From NCBI GenBank assembly GCA_004356175.1, contig SMXV01000074.1:1-18640 (forward strand): DNA of 18,640 bases, read 5' to 3'. Below, in pieces: positions 1 to 7,314 of this stretch; the stretch's first letter is position 1; every line of letters starts with the position of its first letter. The notes under the pieces are model-generated. The model saw nothing but the letters and a program-made list of their open reading frames with translations, was not told the DNA's origin and made no database searches. The DNA comes from Acidobacteriota bacterium (lineage in GTDB: Bacteria; Actinomycetota; Acidimicrobiia; Spongiisociales; UBA5794). The translations under genes and the position numbers were made by a program.

Positions 1-1
1 G

Positions 2-973
2 TTCCAGGAGCAGTACTCGGCGACGTTCGATGCGTTCTACTTCGACAATCGAGACCTCGAGACACGATTCGCGCTCGCAACCCAGAAGGCAGTCACAGCT
101 CAGGTTGATGTCGGAATCGACGTGCCGACAGATGGTGAGATGCGTAGGGAGCACTACATTTTCTACCACCTGCGGCACCTGAGCGGTGTGGACTTCGAGC
201 ACCTCCAGGTCCGCGAGATCCGGACGGGGATGTGGGAGCGCGAGGTGCCGACGATCATCGACAAGGTCCGCCCCATGGGCACCTTCCTTCCGTACGACTA
301 CCAGATCGCACAGTCCTATTCCACGCAGCCCATCAAGATCACCGTACCGGGGCCGATGACCATCGCGGATACCGTTGCGGACCACCACTATGGCGACCCG
401 CGGACGCTCAATCGCGACCTTGCCGAAGCCCTGAACGTCGAGATCAGGGCACTTGCGGACGCCGGTTGCCGCTACATCCAGGTCGACGAGCCTGTATTCG
501 CCCGTAAGACCCACGATGCGCTCGCGTTCGGAATCGAGGACCTCGAACGCTGCTTCGCCGGTGTGCCGGAAGAAGTACAGCGGGTCGTTCACATCTGCTG
601 TGGCTACCCGCGCCATCTCGACCAGCCGGACGAGGATGTTCTCAAGGCCGACCCCGCTGCCTACTTCGAGTTGGCGCCGGCCCTCGACGAGGCAGCGGTC
701 GACGCGATCTCGATCGAGGATGCGCACCGTCCGTCCGATCTCGAACTTCTGGAGCTATTCGAGCGGAGTACCGTCATCCTCGGTCTGGTCGCCATCGCCA
801 GAACCCGTGTCGAATCGGTGGATGAGATACGGGAGCGCCTCGTGGTGGCACTCTCGCACATCGACCGACGGCGGCTCGTCGCGGCTCCGGACTGCGGGCT
901 CGGGATGCTGGATCTGGGAACGGCGACCGCTAAGCTCGTGAACCTGACAACCGCAGCGAGATCTGTCGCCTGA
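2..973 (+). CDS. MetE-type (cobalamin-independent) methionine synthase, 5'-truncated
   Basis: The reading frame is open from base 2, so the start lies left of the window; 323 codons are visible. The protein resembles the C-terminal catalytic barrel of cobalamin-independent methionine synthase, which moves a methyl group to a thiol such as homocysteine using a zinc-bound thiolate. The visible marks are the early GIDVPTDGEMRRE stretch, VPGPMT, and YIQVDEP. All four expected zinc ligands are present: His and Cys in VHICCG (near base 590), Glu in ISIEDAH (near 716) and Cys in PDCGLG (near 893). Single-barrel relatives of about 340-370 residues exist alongside the two-barrel MetE, and the visible size fits that shorter group. 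The methyl donor and acceptor therefore cannot be assumed to be those of classical MetE. The gene ends 51 bases before the convergent lipoprotein gene. Confidence 0.85.
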   Translation, partial: FQEQYSATFDAFYFDNRDLETRFALATQKAVTAQVDVGIDVPTDGEMRREHYIFYHLRHLSGVDFEHLQVREIRTGMWEREVPTIIDKVRPMGTFLPYDYQIAQSYSTQPIKITVPGPMTIADTVADHHYGDPRTLNRDLAEALNVEIRALADAGCRYIQVDEPVFARKTHDALAFGIEDLERCFAGVPEEVQRVVHICCGYPRHLDQPDEDVLKADPAAYFELAPALDEAAVDAISIEDAHRPSDLELLELFERSTVILGLVAIARTRVESVDEIRERLVVALSHIDRRRLVAAPDCGLGMLDLGTATAKLVNLTTAARSVA

Positions 974-1024
974 CCACGTCAGCATCGCTCTTTCGATTCG
1001 TCAGGAGAACGTGGGCCGCAGGGC

Positions 1025-2116
1025 TCACTCCGTGAACTGCAACGGCGGGTCTCCCGCCTCGCGTTCGGCGAGATCGTGGATCCGCACCACGAGGCCGCTG
1101 CCCGCTGCGCTGAAGGCGCCATGGACCGAGATGTAGACCCTGTCGCGGGCATCGATGAGCAGCGCAGTCGGGAACGGCAGGTTCTCGATGAGCACGGTGC
1201 CAGAGTCCCAACCGTCGCCGTCGGGTTCAAAACGCAGCAAGCGGCCTGTCCTGCCTCTATACGGATCACTCGAACCGTTGTCGCCTATGAACTCGAGAAC
1301 GTACAGACGCCCTGCGGCATCGAAGGCAAGGTCGATCGGGGTGGTCACGATGTCAACGGCCACCGCGAAGGAACCGTCGGCGAAGACCTGCAGCACCGAT
1401 CCTGTTCCCGTCGCATGGGGCAGTTGGCTGAACGAAGCGACAAAGATCGCGCCGTCAGGCCCTCTGGCGATGCCGGTGAGCACCTCGTGGCCCGGCAGTT
1501 CAGCGAAGACCTCTATCGCGCCATCGAGTCCGACAGCGAGCACATGGCCGGTGGCACCGTCCGTCACGAGAAAGCGACCGTTCCCGGGGTCGGGAACCAT
1601 CGCGAACGGATTGGAGAAGATGTGGGTCACGTCGAAGAAGTCGGCCGGCGCGGTCTCCGTCGCGAAGGCCAGGAAGTCTCCCACGACGTCCGGCGGAGCG
1701 GTGTGGTCGGTGATCCTGAGCAGGGTGCGGGCCAGATCCCCTTCGCCTTCGCCTGTGAGCAGATACAGCTCTCCGCCCATTTCGGCGACGTCGGCCGGTC
1801 CGGTCGTGACGCCTGTGACGTTGTACAGCACATACGGGAGCTGCTCGACGACTCGTTGGCGAGCTCCATCCGCATCCATGCAGGTGAGCGATCCTGTGTC
1901 GGCACGATTGGCCGTGGGGCCCTCTCGCACCGACTGGCCCTCAGGAAGGGAGCCGGCCTCGGCCACGCACAGCGTGCCATCGGTGAGTATCCACATGCCG
2001 CGAGGTTCGTTCAAGTCATCGAGGACAACTGTGTGGTCCGAGGTTGCGGAAACGCAAGCGCTCATGAGCAACGCAATGGCGAAAGCCATTCCGACACTCC
2101 AAGCGTATTTCGTCAT
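1025..2116 (-). CDS. ScyD/ScyE-like beta-propeller lipoprotein
   Basis: The 363-residue protein begins MTKYAWSVGMAFAIALLMSAC. This is a short charged start, a hydrophobic segment and a lipobox-like LMSA followed by Cys21, so it should be an exported lipoprotein. The rest is made of repeating beta-propeller blades with phrases such as GIARGPDGAIFVA, DLAFDAAGRLYVLE and ALLIDARDRVYIS, as in the ScyD/ScyE family and other NHL/SMP-30-like propellers. No enzymatic activity can be assigned. The frame stays open further upstream, but that part reads through the end of the neighbouring gene and has no signal peptide. The ATG at 2116 is chosen because it places the signal peptide at the N-terminus; the upstream C-rich stretch gives no clear ribosome site. 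It is the last gene of the leftward unit, 37 bases after the HAD-FAM151 fusion. Confidence 0.75.
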   Translation of the reverse strand: MTKYAWSVGMAFAIALLMSACVSATSDHTVVLDDLNEPRGMWILTDGTLCVAEAGSLPEGQSVREGPTANRADTGSLTCMDADGARQRVVEQLPYVLYNVTGVTTGPADVAEMGGELYLLTGEGEGDLARTLLRITDHTAPPDVVGDFLAFATETAPADFFDVTHIFSNPFAMVPDPGNGRFLVTDGATGHVLAVGLDGAIEVFAELPGHEVLTGIARGPDGAIFVASFSQLPHATGTGSVLQVFADGSFAVAVDIVTTPIDLAFDAAGRLYVLEFIGDNGSSDPYRGRTGRLLRFEPDGDGWDSGTVLIENLPFPTALLIDARDRVYISVHGAFSAAGSGLVVRIHDLAEREAGDPPLQFTE

Positions 2117-2153
2117 GAGGGGGTGGCAGCCGCCCTGCTCGCGACACGCGGCT

Positions 2154-3632
2154 TCATTCTGAAGCCTTGCGTTGTACCCTCTCTGCAGCGACTCCGTCGG
2201 CGTTCTGACCCGATCCCCGCCCGTAGTAGTTCCACTGTGGAAAGTTGAAATCAGACGTAACGGAGCTCGGCAGCAGCACGACAGCTTCAAGGAATCCCTC
2301 CAGGTCGATGATGCCATAATAATTCACTTCGTAGCCCCAACCAGCGAGTTGCCTGTGCATTGCCCGAGCGTTGGCATGCTTCCAATCAACAGAGAAGCGA
2401 CTTACCCCCCATTCGGCGAGAAGCTCGAGAATCCGCCGGGCTTCTTCGGGGGCTGCTACGAGTAGTGGATTCAGCCATCCGATCGGGCACTGTACAATTG
2501 CGGATGGGTGGGCCTCTCGGATTCTTCGGAAGTCCTCTTCTCCGATTCTCCGAAGTTCACCGTTGAACCACAGACGTTCGTCTGGCAATTTCAGGGAGCG
2601 AACGGATTGCAGGACCCGATCAAGCACCTCGGTGCCGCCCTTGATGTCGAGTTTGATCCCGACCCCAGCGCGCACCAGCTCAACCATGGCTTCTTCATAG
2701 ATGAGCCATTCCTCGCCGGGCAGAGCGGGCGTCGTCACGAGGGAATCGTGACGCAGGATCAGCTCACCTGACGGATCGGCGCGCACGTCTATCTCTGCCC
2801 AGAGGACTCCGGATGCGATGAACTCCTGCAGGTTTGCCGGATCATTGACCCCGTGCCACACGAGTTGGACCTGCTCCGGAAGTGCATCCTCCCGCGCAAC
2901 GAGCTCCGTAAGAACATAGTCCCTGCCGCTGACGGCTGTACTTGGCATGGACGATCGATTGGATTCGAAGACTGTGTCCGCGTGGATAAGAAGTGTATCT
3001 TCGTTGGCTGCCTCCTCGGAAAGCGTCTCGAGAATGTGCGGCTCGTTGTCGATCACGGCGAATACGTGAAAACCCATCTCGCGGAATCGCCTCAAGCCAT
3101 TGACTTTCACCCTCTCGACATCTTGGTCCCATTGCCCCGGGTTCATTATCAGCACGTCATCATCGAAGACCACATTGTGCACGTCTCCAATGTTGTTCAG
3201 GGACTTCAAGGTCACTGCTCGTAGCGACTCCGGCCTTCCCGTGAGCAGGCCGACCGTTGTGTTTGGCTGCAGTTGGAACCAACGGATAACCGGCAGCACC
3301 CCGGGGAAAGCTCGATGTGACTCCAGAATCACGCTGTCTCGCCAGCGTTGATCGAGGTACCAGTCCATGACCTTTCGGCGATCGGCAGTGGGAATCTCCA
3401 AATGTTCAAGGAGTCGTTCGACGTGGTTCTCGTGGACTGCGATGTCCGAGAGCGCTAGTCGTGTGAACAGCGAAGTCGAGTGCGCCTGATCGTACGCCTG
3501 GAGGACGGATTTCACGAGGAACTGCATGTCGACGATTGTTCCGTCGATGTCTGATACGAGCATCAGTTTCTCGTCCGGATAGCGCTCGCATGCCGTTTGG
3601 TACGCACTCGCGAGGGCCTTCATCCAGCTCAT
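2154..3632 (-). CDS. HAD-like phosphatase domain fused to FAM151/Menorin-like domain
   Basis: This 492-residue protein has two domains. Residues about 20-225 look like a HAD-superfamily hydrolase. They show motif I in LVSDIDGTIVD (Asp28 and Asp30), motif II in LLTGRP (Thr131) and motif IV in FAVIDNEP (Asp195). Residues about 253-455 resemble the FAM151/Menorin domain, a relative of the PLC-like/GDPD phosphodiesterase fold. They show VWHGVND (His260), WAEIDVR (Glu280, Asp282), ILRHDS (His295), GIKLDIK (Lys327, Asp329) and LWFNGEL. The domain assignment of the second half comes from recognising these spaced motifs, not from a search. The ATG at 3632 is chosen because it overlaps the stop of the phosphodiesterase gene as ATGA, which implies translational coupling. 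There is no signal peptide, so it is probably cytoplasmic. Its substrate is unknown; the neighbour suggests a phosphodiester or phosphomonoester. Confidence 0.7.
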   Translation of the reverse strand: MSWMKALASAYQTACERYPDEKLMLVSDIDGTIVDMQFLVKSVLQAYDQAHSTSLFTRLALSDIAVHENHVERLLEHLEIPTADRRKVMDWYLDQRWRDSVILESHRAFPGVLPVIRWFQLQPNTTVGLLTGRPESLRAVTLKSLNNIGDVHNVVFDDDVLIMNPGQWDQDVERVKVNGLRRFREMGFHVFAVIDNEPHILETLSEEAANEDTLLIHADTVFESNRSSMPSTAVSGRDYVLTELVAREDALPEQVQLVWHGVNDPANLQEFIASGVLWAEIDVRADPSGELILRHDSLVTTPALPGEEWLIYEEAMVELVRAGVGIKLDIKGGTEVLDRVLQSVRSLKLPDERLWFNGELRRIGEEDFRRIREAHPSAIVQCPIGWLNPLLVAAPEEARRILELLAEWGVSRFSVDWKHANARAMHRQLAGWGYEVNYYGIIDLEGFLEAVVLLPSSVTSDFNFPQWNYYGRGSGQNADGVAAERVQRKASE

Positions 3633-4420
3633 CGCCGGTTGACCTCGAAGGATTTGATCCGGTCCGTGACAAGAGGCACCATGCGCTCGGGCCAGTTGGT
3701 CGTTATCGAATCTGCACCCAGCTCCATCAAGGCCACAAACCGGTCGGTCTCGTCGACTGTGAACGTCCATAAGCCGATGCCGGCATCGTGCGCATGCTCC
3801 ACCAACTCGGTTGTCACCAAGGCATGGGGCACGTTGATCGCAATCCCCCCGACTTCGACCGCTATTTCGACGCTCTCGTGCACCACCGAGAGCGCTACGT
3901 CAGGATCTATGCCTTCGAGGAGGTCGTCGACGTTGAGAAGTGCCGACACTCCGGTAGCTGCGTCGCGGACCGCCTCCACGTCAGCGGCTGTGCAGCCGCT
4001 TATGACGGTGCGGGATTCAAGTCCGGCGCTGCTGATTGCTTGTGCAGTCGGTTCGGCGGCATCAGGTGTCCTGATGTCCAAATTCAGCGCGACCCGGTCT
4101 GATGTGAGTCTGAGGATCTCATCGAGAGAACGGACGGTCTCGCCCGAGAACTCGGGACCCCGCCAACTTCCGGCATCAAGGTTCCTGATCTCGTCCCAGC
4201 TGAAATCGGTCACGAGACCGGTTCCCGACGTCGTGAAATCGACCGTTTCCTCGTGCATAAGGACCGCAACACCATCCCCGGTCAACCGTATGTCGACCTC
4301 GACCATGTCAACTTGCAGTGCTATGGCACTCTCGATCGCCGCAACGGTGTTCTCTGGTGCGGATGCCGAATCGCCACGATGGGCGATAATCTGAGTCCAG
4401 GAGGGTGCGGCGTACGCCAT
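3629..4420 (-). CDS. Glycerophosphodiester phosphodiesterase family protein
   Basis: The 263-residue protein matches the usual size of short GDPD enzymes, which split glycerophosphodiesters into glycerol 3-phosphate and an alcohol with a bound divalent metal. It shows IIAHRGDSASAPENT (His14, Arg15, Glu23, Asn24), VEVDIR (Glu41, Asp43), VLMHEETVDFTTSGTG (His56) and a C-terminal LWTFTV...TNWPE block. Two positions differ from the usual family pattern. The Glu-x-Lys after the central strand is Asp116-Ile-Arg118 here, and the usual TDxP is TNWP. There is no signal peptide, so it probably acts in the cytoplasm. It is the first gene of the leftward unit under the promoter at 4622-4651, and its stop overlaps the next start by four bases. 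The ribosome site ahead of the ATG is weak (AGGCG). Confidence 0.85.
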   Translation of the reverse strand: MAYAAPSWTQIIAHRGDSASAPENTVAAIESAIALQVDMVEVDIRLTGDGVAVLMHEETVDFTTSGTGLVTDFSWDEIRNLDAGSWRGPEFSGETVRSLDEILRLTSDRVALNLDIRTPDAAEPTAQAISSAGLESRTVISGCTAADVEAVRDAATGVSALLNVDDLLEGIDPDVALSVVHESVEIAVEVGGIAINVPHALVTTELVEHAHDAGIGLWTFTVDETDRFVALMELGADSITTNWPERMVPLVTDRIKSFEVNRR

Positions 4421-4444
4421 GGATGCGCCTAACGATCCCGCTGC

Positions 4445-4513
4445 CTATCGTGCTTCGTTACTACCCGGCGATGTGGCGGACACGAGCGCAGTAGAAATTC
4501 TCGGTTTGTCCAT
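4445..4513 (-). CDS. Possible 22-codon leader ORF ahead of the GDPD gene
   Basis: A small ORF encoding MDKPRISTALVSATSPGSNE followed by two residues lies in the roughly 195-base leader of the GDPD transcript. It is preceded by GAGAAGGGCGAAC, a good ribosome site at normal spacing, which is better than the site of the GDPD gene itself. It ends 24 bases before the GDPD start. No similarity is recognised and there is no run of one amino acid typical of attenuators. It may be a chance ORF. Confidence 0.25.
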   Translation of the reverse strand: MDKPRISTALVSATSPGSNEAR

Positions 4514-4537
4514 GTTCGCCCTTCTCTGTCCACCGAA

Positions 4538-4553
4538 CGGCACATACGTGCCG
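4538..4553 (-). other. Hairpin in the GDPD leader
   Basis: CGGCAC-ATAC-GTGCCG gives a six-base-pair stem with a four-base loop inside the predicted 5' leader, just upstream of the small leader ORF. No T-run follows, so it is not a typical intrinsic terminator. It could act on mRNA stability or be incidental. Confidence 0.3.
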
Positions 4554-4621
4554 CCGGGAACCGCGTTGTATCTGACACAGCCCTGTGACCCCTGATTGTC
4601 ACCAGTTTTCAAGTCCGCTGC

Positions 4622-4651
4622 ATTGTAGAGTGAACGTTCACATGGTGTCAA
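4622..4651 (-). promoter_or_regulatory. Sigma-70-type promoter of the GDPD unit
   Basis: Read leftward, a perfect -35 TTGACA (4646-4651) is followed after 18 bases by TACAAT (4622-4627), five of six matches to the -10 consensus. It points at the GDPD gene, whose start is about 200 bases downstream. The LacI-type palindrome lies inside the spacer, so a bound repressor would block polymerase. Confidence 0.6.
4630..4641. promoter_or_regulatory. Putative LacI-family operator GTGAACGTTCAC
   Basis: This is a perfect 12-base palindrome with the central CG typical of LacI-family sites. It lies in the -35/-10 spacer of the leftward promoter and 49 bases ahead of the divergent LacI-family gene. The likely binder is that regulator, which would then control both itself and the GDPD unit. 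Confidence 0.6.
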
Positions 4652-4690
4652 TCACTGCAACCATGGACGAAAGGGAAGAGTGGCCGGTCG

Positions 4691-5731
4691 ATGACCAGGA
4701 GACCAAAGGTACCCGGACGATCGACGATTATCGATGTTGCCGAAGAGGCGGATGTGTCGCGCCAGACCGTATCGAGAGTTGTCGCTAATCACCCAAGAGT
4801 TGCGCCCGAGACTCGTCTGAGAGTCAAGGATGCGATAGAGAAACTTGCTTACCGTCCGAACCGGATGGCGAGGGCTCTCGTAACCCGAATGTCGCTCACT
4901 TTCGGCTTCGCCACCGTCGACATGCAGGACTTGCACTTCGGGGACACCTGTGCCGGCATGCAGGCCGCTGCTCGCGAGCACGGCTACTACCTGGTGGTCA
5001 CTGAACTCGACACGAACGACAACGGGGGGATGGGAACCCTGGAGACGCTCCTGACCCTCGGAGTGGATGGTGTTGCAATCTTCCCCTCTCTCCTCGACGA
5101 CAAAACTCTCGAACAGTTTGCGGCGACCAGCGGCTGCCCCGTTGTCGTGATCGGAAGAGAGTCCAAGATCCCGAACATCGTATCCATCGCAATGGACGAA
5201 ACTGCTGCGGCCGAACTCGTGGTCGACCATCTGGTTGAGGGCGGCAAGAAGCGCATTGGCGTACTCATGAACGAGATGTTCCCAGAAGTCGTCCACGGTC
5301 GATATGTTGCGCTACAACGCGCAATCGAGCACCACACCGGAGTCGAGAGCCCACCGGTCGAAGCGGGCCACCCGAAGATTGACGAGGGCAGAACGGCGGC
5401 GAGGGTTCTGCTCGAAAAGAACCCAGACATCGATGCAGTGGTCGCGTTCAACGACATTATGGCCATGGGAACTCTTCTCGCATGTGGCGATCTGGGGTTG
5501 CGTGTCCCTCGGGATATCGCTGTGGTCGGATATGATGGTATTCCCTTCGGTGCAGTCGCGAACCCACCGTTGACGACAATCGTCCAGGACAGCATCGGGA
5601 TGGCTGACGCGGCATTCATGGCGCTGCTTACTTGTCTGAAGGACGGCTCGCCTCCTGATGGAGAAGTGCTGTTGTGGCAACCCGAGCTACTGGTCCGTGC
5701 CTCAACCGGGTTGGCATCTCCGCGCACATGA
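4691..5731 (+). CDS. LacI-family transcriptional regulator (beside the GDPD unit)
   Basis: The 346-residue protein is the normal length for the family. The N-terminal helix-turn-helix and hinge run from about residue 11 to 60 (STIIDVAEEADVSRQTVSRV, then YRPNRMARALV). A periplasmic-binding-protein-like ligand domain follows, with phrases such as GVDGVAIFPS, HLVEGGKKRIGVL, AVVAFNDIMAMG, DIAVVGYDGIPFG and PPLTTIVQDSIGMA. The ligand cannot be told from sequence; a sugar, polyol or related compound is usual. It is transcribed away from the GDPD unit, and the shared 270-base gap carries the palindrome at 4630-4641, so autoregulation and control of that unit are likely. The ATG at 4691 follows a purine-rich GGGAAGAG. 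The gene converges on the ParB-like gene with 35 bases between the ends, in which I see no clear terminator. Confidence 0.9.
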   Translation: MTRRPKVPGRSTIIDVAEEADVSRQTVSRVVANHPRVAPETRLRVKDAIEKLAYRPNRMARALVTRMSLTFGFATVDMQDLHFGDTCAGMQAAAREHGYYLVVTELDTNDNGGMGTLETLLTLGVDGVAIFPSLLDDKTLEQFAATSGCPVVVIGRESKIPNIVSIAMDETAAAELVVDHLVEGGKKRIGVLMNEMFPEVVHGRYVALQRAIEHHTGVESPPVEAGHPKIDEGRTAARVLLEKNPDIDAVVAFNDIMAMGTLLACGDLGLRVPRDIAVVGYDGIPFGAVANPPLTTIVQDSIGMADAAFMALLTCLKDGSPPDGEVLLWQPELLVRASTGLASPRT

Positions 5732-5766
5732 CCGACGATTCCAGTCACGGGTTGGCTCGTATCAGA

Positions 5767-6633
5767 TCATCCGCGGCCAAGAGCTCGGAGCGCCCGCACC
5801 CTGATACGGCCCTCCTGATCGCGTTCAGCCTGACGTGCCTCATCTTCGAGGGACTGTTCTCCGAGTTGTGAATCGTGTCCTCTACGACGTTCCAGCACCC
5901 ACAGGAAGAAGTCACCCTCGGTTGCGTCAGCTTCGAGTTCGAGCAGCTTCTCCCACCGTATTGACTCGACCGTCGGAAGGTACACCCCGTCGTACCAGTC
6001 GGCTGCAATCTCCTCCGGCGAAAGCACCTTGTTCTGTTGCATCATGAGGTCGTACCCGTGAGCTTTGATGACGTCGAGCAGTTCGGCGAACCCCTCTGGT
6101 CGGCTGAAGTCGATGCGAGCCATCGGCCTTGACCGGTCGAGGCCGCTCTGCTGCATGAAGCGCCGCGCCTGTTCGAGATAGATGATCTTCTCGAAGTCAA
6201 TGTCCTCGTCGATTTCGATGTCTGTCTGAATTTCTGTGACCTCGGCGTCGATGAACTCCGCTCCTTTCTGCTTGGCAAGAGCGACCCTGTGATTGCCGTC
6301 GATCACGAAGTAGACATCCTTGACCTTGTACACAGAGATGGGTGGAAACCCCAGCGAAGGGAAGGCTCGTTCAAGGCGTTCCCATCGTTCCCTTGTCTGG
6401 GGTGTTCGGGGCAGAAAGTCACGGTCGAAGTCGTCCGATCGGTCGACCGTTCCCACGATGTTCGCCACCTCGATCGTGTGGAGGCCCGTGTAGGACTGCT
6501 GGAACAGGTGAAGTCGGCTGCGGAGATCGTTGAACGACGGCAGGGGCGCAGGTCCCGAGCCACGCACGATCCTTGCGAGTCGGCGATAGATCTCCTTGCG
6601 GTGAGCCTTTGTGAACGACGAGGAGTAGGTCAT
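5767..6633 (-). CDS. ParB-like (ParB/Srx fold) protein of unknown role
   Basis: The protein has 288 residues. Around residues 95-135, the stretch PPISVYKVKDVYFVIDGNHR followed by VALAKQKGAEFIDAEVTEI is the ParB/sulfiredoxin-type motif (Asp112, Gly113, Asn114, His115, Arg116). In ParB-family proteins this motif binds and hydrolyses a nucleotide. No helix-turn-helix DNA-binding segment like that of chromosomal ParB is recognisable. The C-terminal 60 residues are highly charged and probably helical. Its ATG overlaps the stop of the phosphoesterase gene as ATGA, so the two are probably made together. It is the last gene of the leftward inositol operon. A role in chromosome partition is unlikely; the true function is unknown. 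Confidence 0.6.
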   Translation of the reverse strand: MTYSSSFTKAHRKEIYRRLARIVRGSGPAPLPSFNDLRSRLHLFQQSYTGLHTIEVANIVGTVDRSDDFDRDFLPRTPQTRERWERLERAFPSLGFPPISVYKVKDVYFVIDGNHRVALAKQKGAEFIDAEVTEIQTDIEIDEDIDFEKIIYLEQARRFMQQSGLDRSRPMARIDFSRPEGFAELLDVIKAHGYDLMMQQNKVLSPEEIAADWYDGVYLPTVESIRWEKLLELEADATEGDFFLWVLERRRGHDSQLGEQSLEDEARQAERDQEGRIRVRALRALGRG

Positions 6634-7280
6634 GATTCAATCTCGAGGAGGCGGTACGGGATCACGTTCACAATGCGGGTTCTGCCGATCGTGCGGTCCG
6701 GCTTCATCTTGCCGTATGGATGGATGTGGCCGTGAAGCATGAACGTCGGTTCGAGTTGTTCTATGAGTTTGTGAAAGGAGGAGAATCCGCGGTGCGGACC
6801 GTCGGACCCGTCGCCGCAGTCGAGCGGAGGGGAGTGCGCAATCACCACGTCAACCGAGCGGCCGTCCCTCCACCGGCGGACCCTGGCCTTGCGCGCCAGT
6901 CTCCGCACCCGCCCCCGCATCTCAGCCTGGGTGTATTGGTTCGCCCCATCATTGTACCGAATCGATCCACCAAGCCCCACAACCCTTATCCCCGCCTCGT
7001 CGTCCCATCGGTCCTCCACGCTGATGCATCCAACCACCGGTCGATGGGCTGGCGCGGAGTACTCGGAGGGCAGATACGTAGAGACAGTTGTGCGCTCGGG
7101 CGAGGGGTCGTGATTGCCGTGGATGTAGAGAAGCGGCACCTCAGCTTCCGTTCGCAGGTGCTCGAGATAGTCGAACGGCAGATCGCCGCAGCCAAGGATG
7201 AGGTCAGGGGAGAGCTCTCGCAGGCGGGGTCCGTACAACGACCGGTCGACCTCATCTGAAACGGCGAGGATCCTGATCAC
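6630..7280 (-). CDS. Calcineurin-like metallophosphoesterase with altered motif I
   Basis: The 216-residue protein carries the metallophosphoesterase set: GCGDLP (Asp33), YIHGNHD (Asn57, His58, Asp59), IAHSPP (His149) and LHGHIHPYG (His185, His187). The first motif, normally Asp-x-His, reads SDEVD here (Asp9, with Val11 in place of His), so one metal ligand is missing or replaced. The GTG at 7280 is preferred because AGGAG lies five bases ahead of it; a GTG six codons upstream at 7298 is possible but lacks this support. The gene lies 34 bases after the inositol-phosphatase-like gene and overlaps the next gene by four bases. It is probably a cytoplasmic phosphatase or phosphodiesterase of unknown substrate. 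Confidence 0.8.
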   Translation of the reverse strand: MIRILAVSDEVDRSLYGPRLRELSPDLILGCGDLPFDYLEHLRTEAEVPLLYIHGNHDPSPERTTVSTYLPSEYSAPAHRPVVGCISVEDRWDDEAGIRVVGLGGSIRYNDGANQYTQAEMRGRVRRLARKARVRRWRDGRSVDVVIAHSPPLDCGDGSDGPHRGFSSFHKLIEQLEPTFMLHGHIHPYGKMKPDRTIGRTRIVNVIPYRLLEIES

Positions 7281-7314
7281 GATTGCTCCTGCGGACACGT
7301 CAACGCATTCGATA

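Noticed and set aside
970..982. CTGAC-CAC-GTCAG dyad at the end of the MetE-like gene as a terminator
   Set aside because: The five-base stem with a three-base loop overlaps the stop codon and has no proper T-run, so it is too weak to call.
1076..2248. Long plus-strand ORFs opposite the lipoprotein gene (390 and 335 codons)
   Set aside because: They mirror a gene with a signal peptide and propeller repeats. Their translations are low in pattern, without domains, and have no ribosome site.
3597..4394. A 265-codon plus-strand ORF opposite the GDPD gene
   Set aside because: The Ser/Thr-rich translation has no motif, while the opposite strand carries a clear GDPD.
4652..5296. A 214-codon minus-strand ORF opposite the first LacI-family gene
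   Set aside because: It is a shadow of the LacI-family gene and also covers the GDPD promoter.
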